Below are positions 1 to 12,979 of a DNA stretch of 64,000 nucleotides, piece by piece (the first letter of the stretch is position 1; each line of letters begins with the position of its first letter). Made by a program: the position numbers and the translations under genes. The DNA is taken from the NCBI GenBank assembly GCA_036971615.1, contig JAYKKR010000001.1, positions 2,914,001 through 2,978,000 of the forward strand. The letters run 5' to 3'. Source of the DNA: Amyloporia xantha. Its lineage: Eukaryota; Basidiomycota; Agaricomycetes; Polyporales; Adustoporiaceae. The notes under the pieces are model-generated. The model saw only the letters and a program-made list of their open reading frames with translations. It was not told where the DNA came from and made no database searches.

Positions 1-250
1 GATGTCTCAGTCCCAGACTGAGTTCGACTGGGGCGGTACCTCGCAGGAATCCGCGACGAGCACTGCGGTGGACCCTGATCTTTCACAGAACCCGACGATG
101 TCGCAGCCGGATAGCACATTGCCGGCGGATCCGAAGGGCAAGGGCCGCATGCTGGCTCATCAGCTGAAGGGTCCTGCGGGTGCAGGTGAGGCTAGTGTGG
201 GGTCATCAAACGTCCTTGAGCGTGCGGCGGGTCAGTACTGGTCGTTTTGA
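1..250 (+). CDS. 3' end of an unknown gene (partial)
   Basis: An open frame runs in from the left edge and ends at the TGA at 248-250. The visible 82 residues are polar and low in complexity (Ser, Gln, Thr, Asp rich) with a small basic patch near the middle (KGKGRM) and an aromatic C-terminus (GQYWSF). The ATG at base 2 is probably internal, since the gene appears cut by the window. No family is recognisable, and the tail looks disordered. That it is coding rests on the open frame and composition only. Confidence 0.5.
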   Translation, partial: MSQSQTEFDWGGTSQESATSTAVDPDLSQNPTMSQPDSTLPADPKGKGRMLAHQLKGPAGAGEASVGSSNVLERAAGQYWSF

Positions 251-947
251 CGTGTCGGCCCATGCCATGTCCTCATGTCTTGACTTTATTGTAGCGGTGC
301 AGGAGTTCTTCCAACAGATGTGGCCATTACCTACGCGGGACGCTCCAGAGCTCTAATTCGACTTCTGCATTCCTCTTTGAAGAAGTCCACCTTGATTCTG
401 TCGGTTGGACAACACCTAAAAGTACATTTCCCTGGTCATTCTTCCTACATATAATAATACCCGCTCAGCATTGCGCACAATACAAGATGTATTTTATGGA
501 TGGATACAGATGCAGATCAATTGTCATTTTATACGAATATTGATACTATACGAATATTGATACCAATAGTTTGTGTTCATAGCCAGCCAAAACAACCAAG
601 ATAAATGGAGCCAAGGAAAGGTATCGGGGACCGTTATCTCGATGAACACACATGAAAATATCCTTGGGATACACGATTACGTTACGCATTAAGTAGATGA
701 AATAAAGAATAAGGCTTCGTGATAGGTATACACGCGCTCGGCAGTGAAAGGAAGAGGAATGGCGACGGTCTTTGGATATAGCACATTTGATTTCGATGGA
801 TATGATGCAACAGGTATTCCTTGATAGCTTTCGTGATGATTTGTGCAGGAGACGGAATCGGTAAAGGCCCCAGAAGATGCGAGAAATGGAAATATGCATT
901 TTTATCTCCCGCCCTGTGCATGCGCAGATGAAACAGGGTCGGAAGTG
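251..947. other. Intergenic region between convergent genes
   Basis: This 3'-3' intergenic stretch becomes AT-rich around 430-720. Short open frames on both strands show no domain and no codon pattern like the neighbours. The only structure I see is a 17-bp direct duplication at 531-564. Confidence 0.5.
531..564. repeat. 17-bp tandem duplication
   Basis: Two adjacent copies of a 17-bp AT-rich unit (ATACGAATATTGATAC followed by T or C) lie at 531-547 and 548-564 and differ only at the last base. It is probably a minor replication-slippage product. Confidence 0.8.
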
Positions 948-2305
948 TTAGTGCCAAAGCTCCCCAACTTGGCACTCGTCTATTGTGGGAACGTCAGCGC
1001 TGGCGTCTTCGGCAGTTCGGAGAGCTGCGTAGTCGTTCAGAGCGCCCGCGCCGTTCGCCATTGCCAGCGTTAACGCAGCAATGGCCTTTTCCGAGCGAGA
1101 GGCAGACGACGGCAGGTGCAGTGATTTGCTACTCGGATGTGGATCCATTGTGAAAGTGAATGGAGCAGAAGTGAACGGTGGCGGGTCATTGGGCTGGGAC
1201 AGTGGTCGAGAAAGCGGCAAGGACACGAGAGACGAGTTAGTGGAACTCGTGTATGTATGCGTCAGTGCGGGTGTGAATAAGGCGCCAGATTGCCGCAGGG
1301 CACCCTCGGGTTCCAACGGGGATAGATCTTCGTCATCGGAAGAGTATGCAGATGCGCCCGCGGAGGTAACAACGGGTGAGGAGCAGCGTTCGCTGCCTTC
1401 CGCGCTGGTCACGGGCGAGGGATGGACTGCGATTTCGGGCAGGTCGACATCCATCATTCCCATCGAGAGCGCGCGCCTCTTGTGAGAAGGACTCCGGATA
1501 TGGAAGTACGCCGATCCTGACGCAATGTCACCTGAGACAATCTCGACGTCGTCCTCATCATTCTCGGGAGCTGCGGCGTCGGTACCGGCGATGGAGCATG
1601 CGTTCTCATGATCATGCGGCATCGAGCGTCGCCAGTGTCTGCGCTGGGGATCGCGGTCGCGCACGTGTGGCGGGCTTGCGGACGAGCGCGACCTTGAATT
1701 CTCCCAGTCACGCATACGCCGCACCAGCCCCTCTCCGCCTTCCGCCACACTGCGCTGTAGCTCCCAGAACGCGTGAGAGCGCATCTGGTCTAGCTCTCCC
1801 GATGAGATTAGTTCCTCATCGTGGAACGGGGCGGGATTCGGGCGGGAATGTGTATGATGCGATGCGCGACGCTGTTTTCTGCGACTCCGCTCCGGGAAGA
1901 GATCGAACGCCGCAGATGTAGACGGGAGGCTTGACATGGGTGGCAGAGTGGACGTTGGCTCCTCCGGGTAGACGGAATCAAAGGAAGGGGTAAAGAGCTC
2001 GCCCACGGCTCCGCGTGACTGCTTCCAGACGATGAGACACGACACCAGACTGAGGCTGACTGAGGCGTACTCACAGTCGTATTTTTGCGAGCCCTCTTGC
2101 CTCTTCTCCATTGGTCTACGTCCCACTTCTCAGGAGGCTCACCAGAGCCAGGAAAGTCCCCGTACGATGGGCCCCGCGGATAGCTGGGACGCGCCCTTTT
2201 GGCGGCACAACGCCATTTAGGATCGTCAGATAGGTGAGGACCACGGATGGGGGAAGAAGCGGAGTGGGACCTGCGACGGTGAACGTGGCGGCCACCAGAC
2301 GACAT
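948..2305 (-). CDS. Conserved-looking Ser/Arg-rich protein of unknown function
   Basis: Two exons (2305-2075 and 2018-948) joined across a GTGAGT...CAG intron give about 433 residues. The start MSSGGRHVHRRR opens a basic N-terminus. The middle is rich in Ser, Pro, Arg and His with an acidic patch (ENDEDDVEIV). The C-terminus has a more ordered Ala/Leu helix (SEKAIAALTLAMANGAG) followed by an acidic tail. No enzymatic motif or transmembrane segment is visible, and the composition suggests a mostly disordered, possibly nuclear protein. The splice is phase 0 on both sides, which supports the model. Function is unknown. Confidence 0.7.
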
Positions 2306-3834
2306 ATAAAGTACGGTGGGCGAGTAGGCGGGGGTGATACGCGCAAGTAAGAGAGAGGAACGCGTGGTCGGACAGAGGAGAACGGCTGTGGGAGAATGGA
2401 TCGCTTGGTTCCAACGGCCCATCTGTGCTTGTTGACTTACATACTATGTTGCACCGGCAATTCCCGCGTTCGGTGCACAACCAACGGCCGTCTCACAATT
2501 ACATCCAGACACCACCATCTTCACTGGCAGTCCACCATTGGTCCTGCAGTTTCACTTTGAAGCCTGATACAAATGCATTGTCTGCAACTTGACTAGCCGA
2601 CCGGGTCGAAATTAATTCTTTGAGTACCGGCTTAGACTGGTCACATTGCACGACTATGTGCATGCGGTCAGCTGTTTGTCCTTGGCTTGTCTGTCCATTC
2701 TTGCAGTGTCTCGGGGCGCTGTCTGGCTAGCCTTCCGAATCTAAGCTATTCCTTTTCATCTTCAGCCGGGGTCTCGTCCTACCGTGCACGTTCCTGTTTA
2801 TTCAATCGAATAGGGTTCTCATAGCCCTCGTGGTATCAGCTGGGATCGGTGACCCCTTCATCAATTCAACAACTTCATCGAATCTCTGTCAAAGAACCTG
2901 TAATGATAGGTACCCTGTCGGTCTTCCTAGCATGTGCCGATCTACCGCCCGGGTTCTGAATGACAAGTGACGCACAGGGTTCATACGGTTCATCACGCGG
3001 TAGGAGGTGGACACCCACGGCTCCGTGCCCCGATGACATTATTTACAGACGCAGGGTCCGTTCGCACGCAGAAGTCACTTTGTCACTGACATGCAGACAT
3101 CTGGATCGCTCGCTGGTCTGTGGCGCCTCCGCGGCTTTCATCGTGGCCCTCAGATGTTTAGGCCGAAACTCTAGTCTGAATTCACTTTCATTTCGCTTCC
3201 CGTGCGTCCGACAGGTCCTTCCAAACCCCTGCTGCCCTCATTCGGAAGGCGTGCATCTAAAGCCTCATGAATAATCTGGCGGACAGTCATTCGATGAAGA
3301 TAAGCCTGCTCTGGGGCTTCGATACATCTGGCACTCCGGAGGTACTGGGCTGCTATCCCATCTGTTCTGCTAGCGCGTTCGATTCATATCGATGTCAATC
3401 CGTGGCTAGCTAAGTTGCAAAGTGAGCATAACAGGCCCTTGGGGGCGGGCTCTACAGGCCTTCTGGGGAGGGCTCTGATCTCTTGGTCTGGCCATCGATT
3501 GTTTCTCTGTATCTAGTATCCACGAACCAATGATACTCTCGTTTCTTCTGTTATGCAAAGTGGCTTACGGAATAGCGTATTCGCAGTTCGGTGGCAAACC
3601 GATCGGCTTTCCTCACTAAATGCGACATGCCACACGCTGCTATGCATGACTTAGCTTGAAGGTACTGAAAGATAGCAATCCTGCAACGTTAACTATAGAC
3701 TAGAGTGCTAGGGAAGCAAAACGATAGCTTGTGACGACACTACAACGAACATAATAACAAATACACCAGTATGAACACAGAGAGATCAACGGAACAACTA
3801 TGCATCAGTCCATTCATCCACGGGCAGGTATATA
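2306..3834. other. Long intergenic region
   Basis: About 1.5 kb between the start of one minus-strand gene and the stop of the next. Short frames (for example plus-strand 2960-3274) lack domain signal and have weak codon bias. No repeat, tRNA or transposon end is apparent. It may hold the promoter of the gene ending at 948 and the 3' UTR of the LIM gene. Confidence 0.45.
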
Positions 3835-6800
3835 TCAGTCTCCGTAATCATTCCCGCTGAATCCTCCGTTCCCGCCTGTCAACTGTCTCACCAAAAACAT
3901 GCCTCTCCCCTCGCCGTCGCTCTTCGTGCTGCGCATTCCGGTGACGGACTTGGGTCTGGGATAAATACGACCATGTCCAGGCCGGGGCCCATCAAAAAGT
4001 TTCGTAGGACTCGATGAAAGCTGTCTCGTTGGACTCAGCCCGCCGCCTGTCAGCTGCCGCATGAGTGATGCGTCCGAGCCGCCGACGCCTGTGAACTGGC
4101 GCGCGATGGTGGTCGTGCCGGTATATTGTGGAGCGATTCCGCGCCCGCCGGTGTGTGAGGCTACGAGCGGACCCCGGACAGGAGAGGGTGAATTCCGCAT
4201 TGTGGTAGGCAAGAGAAGCTAGAGGATAACCAGTGTCAGCGTCTAGGGCGCACAGTGGAGTAGCAATCGACTTTACCAAACATTCTCGGCACCAAACTCG
4301 ACCGTCACTATCAGTCTTCGCTGCACTGTCCAGCTTCTTTCCACAACCAGGCTTGCCCTCTTCCTTCCTTCTTCCTTTCGCCTCCTTACCACCGCAGAGT
4401 AGGCACGTCGCATGCCATCTGGTACCTTGAGGACCTGGTACTACACCTCTCTCCATAGGAGAGACTGCCTTGCTACATCCAGGGCAGGAAGATGAGCCAC
4501 CAAAACGCGGGAAGGTGAAAGTAGTGGTAGTAGGGGGAGCAGAGGGGGGAGGTCGCTCATACCGACTAGACGACGGCGGAGTGGCATAAGTGGCATTATT
4601 ACCCGTTCTCGAAATAGACAGAGGTGCAATGGAGGGCGTCGAAGGCTTCGAGAATTTGTTGGGCATCTGGCGAACCTTGACTTTCTCGGGCGGCATGCAC
4701 TGTAAAAGACATCAATCCTCTCGAGTCGACGAAGCAAACTAGAGGTTTCTCACCTCGACATGACAAGCGCCTTCTTCTCCTCTCACGAAAACCGCACGTC
4801 CACCTTCGCGTTCCTCAAATAATTTGTTACAAACTTTACACCTGAAGCATGATGTGTGATACGTCTTAGGTGGGACACCGGTCGTCGAAGGCTCCTCTGG
4901 GACTGTAACAAACTTCCCACCATGCTTCTTGGTAAACAGAGGGAGGTTACACTTGGCGCATCGGGCATCCGGCGAAAGAGGGGTGGGAGAAGGCACACTC
5001 AAGGTCTGCGAATGAGTCTTCGACCTCGGTGTCGGAGTGGTAGTCATCGTGTCCGAAGTCCGCCGCAGTTCTCCACTATCGCCAGTATCATGAACGGCCA
5101 CCACACGCTTATGGCTCGACAATGCGTTATTTGCCTGACGAGAGCCCGGAGGGCTAACAGAAGGTGGAGTGGACGGAGCGCTTGACTGCGAATTCGATGT
5201 TGTGTCGGAGAAGTCGCCTGCTAGATCCGGCGTAGATGGGACTGACTGCTCGAACCCTCCGTATGCAGACAAATCTGAAATACTGGTGCTGACATTGAGT
5301 CCGACGCGGTCGGAGCGTGGGAGAGATGCTTCTACGTGTGGATACCGGTATCCTCGACATCGGTCCAGTCGATAGCGACCGGGGAAGCTGGCCGCTCACA
5401 GCGGTATCCGTCTTCAAGTCAATGAGATCCCCCATGTCTATGGGCAAGTCGGTACCCAGGAGCGACTCCACTTCAGCATCTCCAGTTCGGTCCCGTCGCA
5501 AAGTGTAGTCCGGCTCGCCCGTCTTGTCTCGGCGTATGGAGGATCGAAGATCAGGCACGGACGGGCTACTCCTAACAGAGGGTGAAATCGATGAGCGAGG
5601 AATCCTCGATGCACCAACTCTATCCTGTGGTGGAGGCGTTCTTACTTCTGCGAGGCTTCGGTCCGGGAGTTGCATTGACTCGGGGTCTGGAAAGCGAACG
5701 CCTGGTAGGCGTAGTTGCGTTGGATGAGCTCGTAGCATCGGAACCAGACGCCAGCGCAGGAGAAGCCTGCCTCAAAAACCTCCTCTTCATCTCCTCGATA
5801 GCTTCTTCGGTAGGTTGCTTCGAACCTACGGGACTTCCGTATCGCGGGCTCCCGGTAGCTCTGGAGACAGGACTGGAGCCAAATACATCAGGTTCGGGGC
5901 TTCTGAACCTATTGTACGTCCGACGAGGCACTGGACTACCGTCGGATGTCAATGGCTCGGGCTCGGGACTCTTGTACCTGGAAATACGACGCGAAGAGAG
6001 GGGACTTTCGACATCATTTTCGAGTGTCTCCAAGTCAGGACTCCTGAGCCTGCGCATGTGGGAAACAGGGCCGCCGTCCTCCAAGCCCTGCATCATTGGA
6101 GAGGCGCCAATAGGTGTAAATGAGTCGGTTCGTGCGCGTGCTGCAAGTCGTTCGACGATCGGACTGGACTCTACACTGCCAGTAGCACGAGGTGTATATC
6201 GCGAGGAGAGCGGACTACGAGCAGTGGTTGGCGTTGGGCTTTTCGTTCCGACGCTCGACGACATCATGCGTTCCTCCTTGGCCGGAGTGTTCTCGCGACT
6301 ACGGACAATGCCAAGCCGCTGTTCAAGCTCTTCTAGGGCAGGGCTACCCTCCCTCTCCCTATCAGAACGCTTGAGTCCACCGAGGTTGCTCCTATTGTCT
6401 GGTTCGACGGTCCCTCCGCGCTTTTGAGGGGTGTCTTTAGCGGACCTCGTAAGACAGCTCTCGAAGCAGTCGGCACAGCTGGGTTTTCCTAGTAGATCGA
6501 CCATAGGATTATCGCCAATCTTCTTCCCACAACCTTCGCAGGAAAAGCACTTTTTGTGCCAGACACGACCGCCATTCTCAACAAACCCGCCTTCGCTTTT
6601 GAGAATGAGGACAGGTCTGGAGCATGAATCACATTCACCCTTCGACCCACCGTTCTCGGTGAAGCACGTACGGCATAGAAAACGTGGGTTTATCCCTGCG
6701 CTCAGATCCAGCTCCGAGGGAGACAAGGATGCGGGATCCGGATAGATAGTAGCATCCGGGGGAAACGGTGCGGAACACAAGGCACAGTGGTAAGATGCTA

Positions 6801-7331
6801 GCGTTTCCTTTGGCTGAAGAACTGAGCCGTACACCTTTGCAAGCTCTGAGCCATTAGGGTTAGGTAGAATGCCAGCAGCAGCATTAGCGGAAGTGGACGG
6901 TTCGGAATGGTCGTGCAAACTTGTAGAGTGCTTAAGAGGAGAGGGTGGGCGAGAGGTCGTTGAAGCAATGTGAGCGGACACCCGTGAGCCAAGCGTGACT
7001 GATGGGTTCTGGGCCGCAGATGCGGGACGAGGAAAACGCCTAACAGGACCTGGTGCAGATGGAGGAACTGACGACATATTGTCAGGTCCTTCAGATTCCG
7101 CGCTTCGAACGGCTGGTCGAGTAGGCGATTTGTCCCTGGTGACGTATGTTTTCGACCATCTGTCCTGTATCTGCTTCTCTCCTTGGTCCCACTTCACAAC
7201 TGGAGCTGGTTTCCAGAAGTGAATATATGAAGCCTTCGCGGTAGCTAGGTCTGGTACTCACCGACTGGCATGCCTCCACACTTGCAACGGGGACCAACGA
7301 CGATATCGCCACATCTTCTGCAGAAGCCCAT
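3835..7331 (-). CDS. LIM-domain protein, paxillin-like
   Basis: A large scaffold protein with a Cys-rich N-terminus (MGFCRRCGDIVVGPRCKCGG, exon 7331-7262) and three LIM zinc-binding domains. The first LIM, including CGKKIGDNPMVD, is in exon 2 (from 7205). The second begins CAKCNLPLF near 4960. The third begins CPGCSKAV near 4480. Ser/Pro-rich disordered segments separate LIM1 from LIM2, and the tail repeats a RQLTGG motif. LIM domains bind proteins, and fungal Pxl1/paxillin-like members act at sites of polarised growth and septation (family knowledge). Later introns are clear at 4753-4700 and 4276-4219. Between about 5740 and 5150 the coding signal changes frame twice without a consensus intron (LIDL-containing segment, then GLNVSTSISD segment), so that part is unresolved. 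Confidence 0.8.
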
Positions 7332-8652
7332 CTTCTAGTTGTACAAAGCAATGAGTGGAAATCGTGAAACAGTGTCGGCACGAGAAACAGCTGGGTAACG
7401 GCAGCAGGAGGTATATGGAAGTTCGAGTTGAACCATCACGATCACGTGGGTGACGCGATTCCTGCCAGGGTTCTGCATATCATTTCAAATTCTGTAGCTC
7501 TACTAGCTATAGATCTTGTGCCCTAACGACTCTAAACGTTGAATTTACTAGTCTGTCTTGCTGCACAAGGCTTACGTTAGCTACTTGGTAGCCTTTGATT
7601 TGCGAATTGTCCTTCGTCGAGTCGATCATTTGCCAAACACCAGTGTTGCTCTGGACGACATAGACGGCGTGCCACCGTGAAGGCTGTATTCACCTTTAAC
7701 GGGTACACTTGATTGGGCCCATCCCGAGCCTCACGGCGTCCTTCTAGACCGTGGCACAATCAAGTCTCTTCTGCCATTAGCGGCTGTGTCGCATTGAATG
7801 GGACAAGAGTGGGGATGGAGGAGATTTGGTGACAGTCTCACGTGTGTAACGGTGTGTTAGGACCAGATGGGAAGGCGTTGAAAAGGTAAGAGGTTCCTAT
7901 TCATTGCGTATATGTACCATGAGCTGAGTGGCCAGCATTTTGTAGGCTCCGCTACCCGTTCTACATAAGCGAGTTATCGTTCCGTGCGTTTTCATCTCAC
8001 TGCGGCCGTGTAGTTTTGACTGATGATTTTCTCGCTTCGATTTCGGGTATGCTAGGGCCGCTGTGAGATGCTGGTGAATGCAACTGGATCATGGAATCAA
8101 TTGAGGTACTTTCGCATTCTTACATAACTGACCGTATACAGTCTTCGTGAAGTCCTGCACCCCACTGCTTCCGAAGCTGAAGCTGCAAATCAGACTCACT
8201 CGCTATCCATGAATGCAAGTTCGACACTCGACCTGATCTACTTTTTTGTGACTGCTGTGACCACTCGGTCCCGTATCTCATATAGTCTGCGGCCCCGGAT
8301 TTATCACGATTGTTTTAGCCCTCTTTCTCTGCTGATACATGTGACAATCCATGAGCATACAATTTTCACGACGTGCATGTTCAATTCAAAGGCGATTCAA
8401 ACATAAACGTGGCTGCGTTATGTTACTAGATGGGTTTGGAGAGCTAGTCATTTTTGAGATTCTCCAGAACGCCAATGATTCACCCTCCATCAGCCTCCAC
8501 AGTGAAAATGAGCCGAGGCACAGATGTAAGATCGCACTGTATGTTCCAATTCGCTAACGTTGAGCTCTAAAGGTCATAGATAAGCTTCATATTGGCCTGA
8601 CGAGAATAGTGACTCACACACTCATCTTGCGTCTTCGAGTGCAGTGCAATGT
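7332..8652. other. Intergenic region, no gene recognised
   Basis: About 1.3 kb upstream of the LIM gene and downstream of the 8.7-11.8 kb gene. Small frames near 8209-8557 have no domain and sit in AT-rich sequence. The last exon of the neighbouring minus-strand gene could extend to about 8600, because a GTATGT donor follows the codons for AFMKT near 8710. Confidence 0.4.
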
Positions 8653-11600
8653 TTAACTTCCCGGCATTTCAATACGATAACAAAATACAAATATGAAGGC
8701 ACATACAGTCTTCATAAAAGCTTTCAAGGAGGAGAGCGCCCTGTCCCGTAGATCCGAGCGATAACTATCACCGTCCTCTTCGTCCGGCTCTATCAAGGTT
8801 CTGATCTCTAGACACAGATTCATCGTCCACGGAGAAGACAGCATATATTGTTTAGCATTTTCGTCGGCGTGCGATATCAGACTTGTCAGTGCTTGGCACA
8901 GCGATGAGCAAGCCAAGATCGCGGATGATTCTTCGGAACCAAGAAATTGACGAGTCAAGACAAGCAAAAGCACGTCGCGGAAGTAATTGAACGCCTCTGC
9001 TTGCGTCAAAATGTCAATGCGCTCTTGATGGATGCTGGCTGAAACATATGCAGCAAATGCAGCTGAGATAGAATTAGATCAGTTATGAGCCCCGCGGATC
9101 GTAGAGGTTTCCGATGTCGCTCACACGCCGTCGCTAAGTCAGTACATCCGCCCTCCATAGCGATTTGCCAGATTGTCGCGTCATCCCATGACTTGTTAAT
9201 TGATGTTGAGACGGATATCTCCACAGCAGCAAAAGCAACGATCAGAGCATCCCGTAGTAATGTCGAACATGCAGAATGAGACGGTATATAGGCGAGCCAG
9301 TCCGCCAGCGTGTGCAAGAATGAGGAGATAACTTCTTTGCTGAAACAACCCTGGACCTTGCTGTACAACATGAGGGAGATGAATTGAATTAGCTGTCGGA
9401 TCGCATAGAGCTCTTCTTGTGCATACGAATCGCGTGCGTCTTCATTAAGAGTGTACCTGAAAATGAAATAAAAATTGTCCGTATATGAGATATTCGAGAG
9501 GACGTGATGTTACCCCTTGAGGCTTGACAATCCTGATGTGGACTGTTTAAATTACCCTTCGAAAAAATAACGCTGCATTTCTTACTTTCGTCCAATCTCA
9601 TTGGCAGCTTGAGCTTGACATCATCACAAATATCCTTCATGGCATGTCTTAGCGTATCCGCAGACATGGAAGACAATGCTTCGATTATAAGATCTTTCAC
9701 TGGTGATGTAAGCTTGTAATGACCATGCTTTAAGGAAGTAGCCACTTACTCATGGAATCCAAATCGTCTTGACGTATCAGAACAAACAGCTTGACAAGAG
9801 CGCTGCAAAGTCCCAGCATCGCGTCGTCCAAATTGTCACTCGACGCATGTAACAGTTGCACTGCAGTCCAGCACGCCTTATGTATAACATGCTGGCACGC
9901 AGGTGATGGATATACTGGTGGGATTGCCAGCAATGAAGACACAACGTGATGAAACAATCTCTTGAAATGAAACGGTGAGCAAAACCTCGATTTCTTTCAG
10001 CAGGCTGTAAAATTACAATCATGGCGGAGGTAGCCGCTGCTGGATTTTCCGCTAGCGAAGCTATTAAAGCTTCGTTCCATTGGCGGGGTACACTTTCATC
10101 GTCGAGTTCCGGATTATCGACGTCAACCCCAATGTGATATATCCAAGTGGAAGTCTGACGTCAAAGATATTAACTCTGTTAATATACCGAAACAAACACC
10201 CATCACGCCTACCACATAGTCAATCACTTCTGCATGCGCAATGCGGGGATCACTCCACAAGCTCCAGCACCATGCAACTGTAGGTCCCCATTGGAAAAAT
10301 ATGACTTGAGCAGTGTCAAGCACGGTACGTGGAGTTACGCAGTGCAGTCCCACTGACAATAGCTGGTCAGGACACGTTATGGCCGTGATGAGATGCAGTA
10401 GTTTGTTTTGGGTATTAGGTCGATAGAGCAATGGCTTGTCGCTCCTGCCAGACGAATCTAAGGCCTAAAGACATCTATTGGGGTCAACAGCACATGAGAC
10501 AGAGCAATAGTCGCACAGACCGCAAAAAGGGTTATAAACATTGCGTAGCTATTCCGCATATGCAACGCCACCTGAGTGTGGACATCGTCAACCGAAGACA
10601 TTCCGGACTCCTCTGGAACAGATATCCGTTCGATGTATGCTTTTAGACTGTTGAAGAGGCTGGTTCGCTGAGATCTACAGGATAAAACCGAAGGCATCAA
10701 CAAGTCTAACAAGAGCAAAAGTGGTGGCAGCTTTAGTTACTCCTTTTCTTGCCATGGATTAACACATCCTAGCTGTATCCCCATGATATACACTCCGAAA
10801 AGTAACCGGAGAGCAAGCCGCGTAGCTGCAGGCGAAGCATATTCTGCAGAAAGCAGATTTGGGACCGTGGACCATTGATCTAGCAAGTAGACGTCAATGA
10901 CATTTCTCAATCAGCTGAACCAAGTCAAGCAAGCGCACCCGGAAGTTGCGTTGCGGCTCGCAATGCATCAGCTTCCCGCTGCCTTTGCAGAGTTAAGAGG
11001 CACGCTCCTTCTATGCCGGCGTTCTGTCCAGCGAATGCAACAATAACTTCACCCAGCTTTGCCAGTACAACATCGACCCAGCATACAATAGTTGATGATA
11101 CTCCACCTTTTTCCATATTTCGTGCAGCAATATTGTGAAAAACCTGTCTATATGCGAAAAGCAGAGACATAAAAGACGAGTCCACTTCATTAAGGAACGT
11201 TAGTGCTCAGTAACTCAGTAAAACAGCAAAGGCGAAGGAAAGGAGAACTTACAGAGAACACGCATCGCGGCTTCAGTTTCCGCAATAAGTGAGGAAGGCT
11301 CAAAGTTATCCAGGAAGCTCAAGATTGTAGTCGATGCATGTCCGATCACATCGTGCAATGATTCATCCTACATATCAGCATATCAGTTCGTGCCCCATCT
11401 GACTTGCGAGAAAATATACTCGTTGCACTGCGTCCAAATCTAGCGAGCGGAGGTCCTCCGCTGCAAGATATACCGCATGCGCGGAAGGTTTCACGCCTTG
11501 GGAAGTGTCTTGTTGATAGGAAGCTTGAACAGTAGATATATGCGCGAACTCAGTGGCATCATATCCATATATAGAGCCCTGAGACTCAGATTCGGTGTCA

Positions 11601-11755
11601 CTGTCCGTATTAGGAGTCGTGGTCATACTTGTGGAAAGGACAGAGAGTGCGCTGCGAGCCTGCGACGCGTCTTCACGCGTATGACACGCCACACGTGATT
11701 CAGACGCGTTGGCGCCGAATCCACAGGCGGCTAGAGGCCTAGAGCGGGGAGACAT
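8653..11755 (-). CDS. Large multi-exon helical protein, unknown function
   Basis: At least eight exons can be chained on the minus strand. The N-terminus is polar (MSPRSRPLAACGFG, acidic Ser-rich stretch TDSDTESESQG). After it come long Leu/Ala-rich helical segments such as ILSFLDNFEPSSLIAETEAA, SFMSLLFAYRQVFHNIAARN and LIVAFAAVEISVST. A junction I could check is the phase-1 splice that rebuilds Leu before DSSFMSLL (intron about 11252-11190). The composition resembles an ARM/HEAT-type solenoid, as in karyopherins or genome-maintenance scaffolds, but no signature of a named family is visible. Codon use is less GC-rich than in the neighbouring housekeeping genes. The 3' end is uncertain: 8653 is the first stop without a further intron. 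Confidence 0.6.
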
Positions 11756-12024
11756 CTACATAGCGTGTCGCCTGGGGTCTCCTTCAAGGTCGTCCTGAGC
11801 AGAGTGCGTTAAAATCTCTTGTCAACATAGGGATTGAACTTCCTAGTCGCAATCATCGAATCATCGAACGATAGTGATATAACTTACCAGGTCTGCAGAA
11901 GTCAATGAAGGTTATGAACACTTCTACTTCTCGTTCCAAAATCGTATAGTTGACCTGAGCGAAGTCGAGGTGGGGTATACCACGCACTAACATGTATGTG
12001 TAACTATCACCCAACACAATATGA

Positions 12025-12979
12025 TTACAAACCACGAATATCTTTCAATACACTGGTGATATCTGTTTTACAGTCCAACTGTTCATTACTATGCGAGAAT
12101 ACAGCCTCAAAGGCATCATTAGATTCTGGAGTCTGAAAAAGCAATGAGAAAGCAGCTCGGTAAAAAAGCTATAGTGCCTTACCTCGCCATCACAGTACTC
12201 ATAGTCTAGCCAATTCTCGTCCTCCTCAGCATGGATCATCGTGAGCATCTCCCTCCGAACCGCCGTCAGACCTCCTTGAAATTGAACCGCCTTGTCATCT
12301 CCCGATTTTCGAACTGAGACTTGAACTTCCTTCATATCCGCCGCAGGCTTCTTCTCCTTCTTCGGTGCAGGGGCAGGGGCAGGTTCGTCGGGGTCCGGAG
12401 GTGGGCCATCATCGGAGTCGTCATCAGAACCATTGCCCGCTCGACTGCGCTTAGCTTTACGGGTCAGAATGTCCATGTAAGTCAGGGTCGGCCGAAGCTG
12501 GTGTGTCTCGCTAATCGGATGCAAATGCAACTGGCCTATGTTCAGCGGTCAGAGATCTCGTATCATCATAGAAAGAGAAGCCTACCCTCTCTCACGATGC
12601 CTAGCACATAGGTGCCCATCTGTGATATTTGCTCGCTGCGCATACGTACCTCCCCCAGTCTCGCTTCTTCGCCTTCTCGCTGCTTGACTTTGGGAAGTTC
12701 TTGATTTTTCTCCTTATCATCCTCTACCCTTGCCTTTCCAAGATCTTTTGACCTTTCGGCGTTCCATACTTCTGGGCGAGTGTCCACTGGGACATGCACT
12801 TCGAGTCTGCGCACCCCAGGCTTCAGTCGAGCACGGATGCGCTTCCCGCTAGCTGCAGCTGAAGGGGGCACTTGCAATGGTCGTGTGAGTAGAGGAAACT
12901 GATGGATATGGACATTTGGCGATAGGGTGTTCGAATAATGAATAGGTAGCACGCTAACCAGCCGGTCCTCTTCTTGCAT
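12025..12979 (-). CDS. RPC5: RNA polymerase III subunit RPC5 (Rpc37 homologue)
   Basis: Three exons (12979-12586, 12535-12183, 12132-12025) sum to 855 nt and code for 284 residues. The N-terminus EEDRLVSVLPIHYSN with LLTRPLQVPP is the characteristic opening of the Rpc5/Rpc37 family. It is followed by RRLEVHVPVDTRPEVWN, SEQISQMGTYVLGIV, and QLHLHPISETHQLRPTLTYM, all conserved in the family. A charged Asp/Pro/Lys linker precedes a second conserved block (GGLTAVRREMLTMIHAEEDE). In yeast Rpc37 pairs with Rpc53 and supports termination and reinitiation by Pol III in the nucleus. The start at 12979 is the first in-frame ATG before the conserved block; a short upstream exon cannot be excluded. TFIIIA, another Pol III factor, lies 17 kb away. 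Confidence 0.88.

Noticed and set aside
2960..3274. Plus-strand frame of 104 codons
   Set aside because: No domain, no convincing splice partners, and composition unlike the neighbouring coding DNA.
8209..8557. Overlapping small plus-strand frames
   Set aside because: AT-rich, no family signal, two frames equally open; likely chance.
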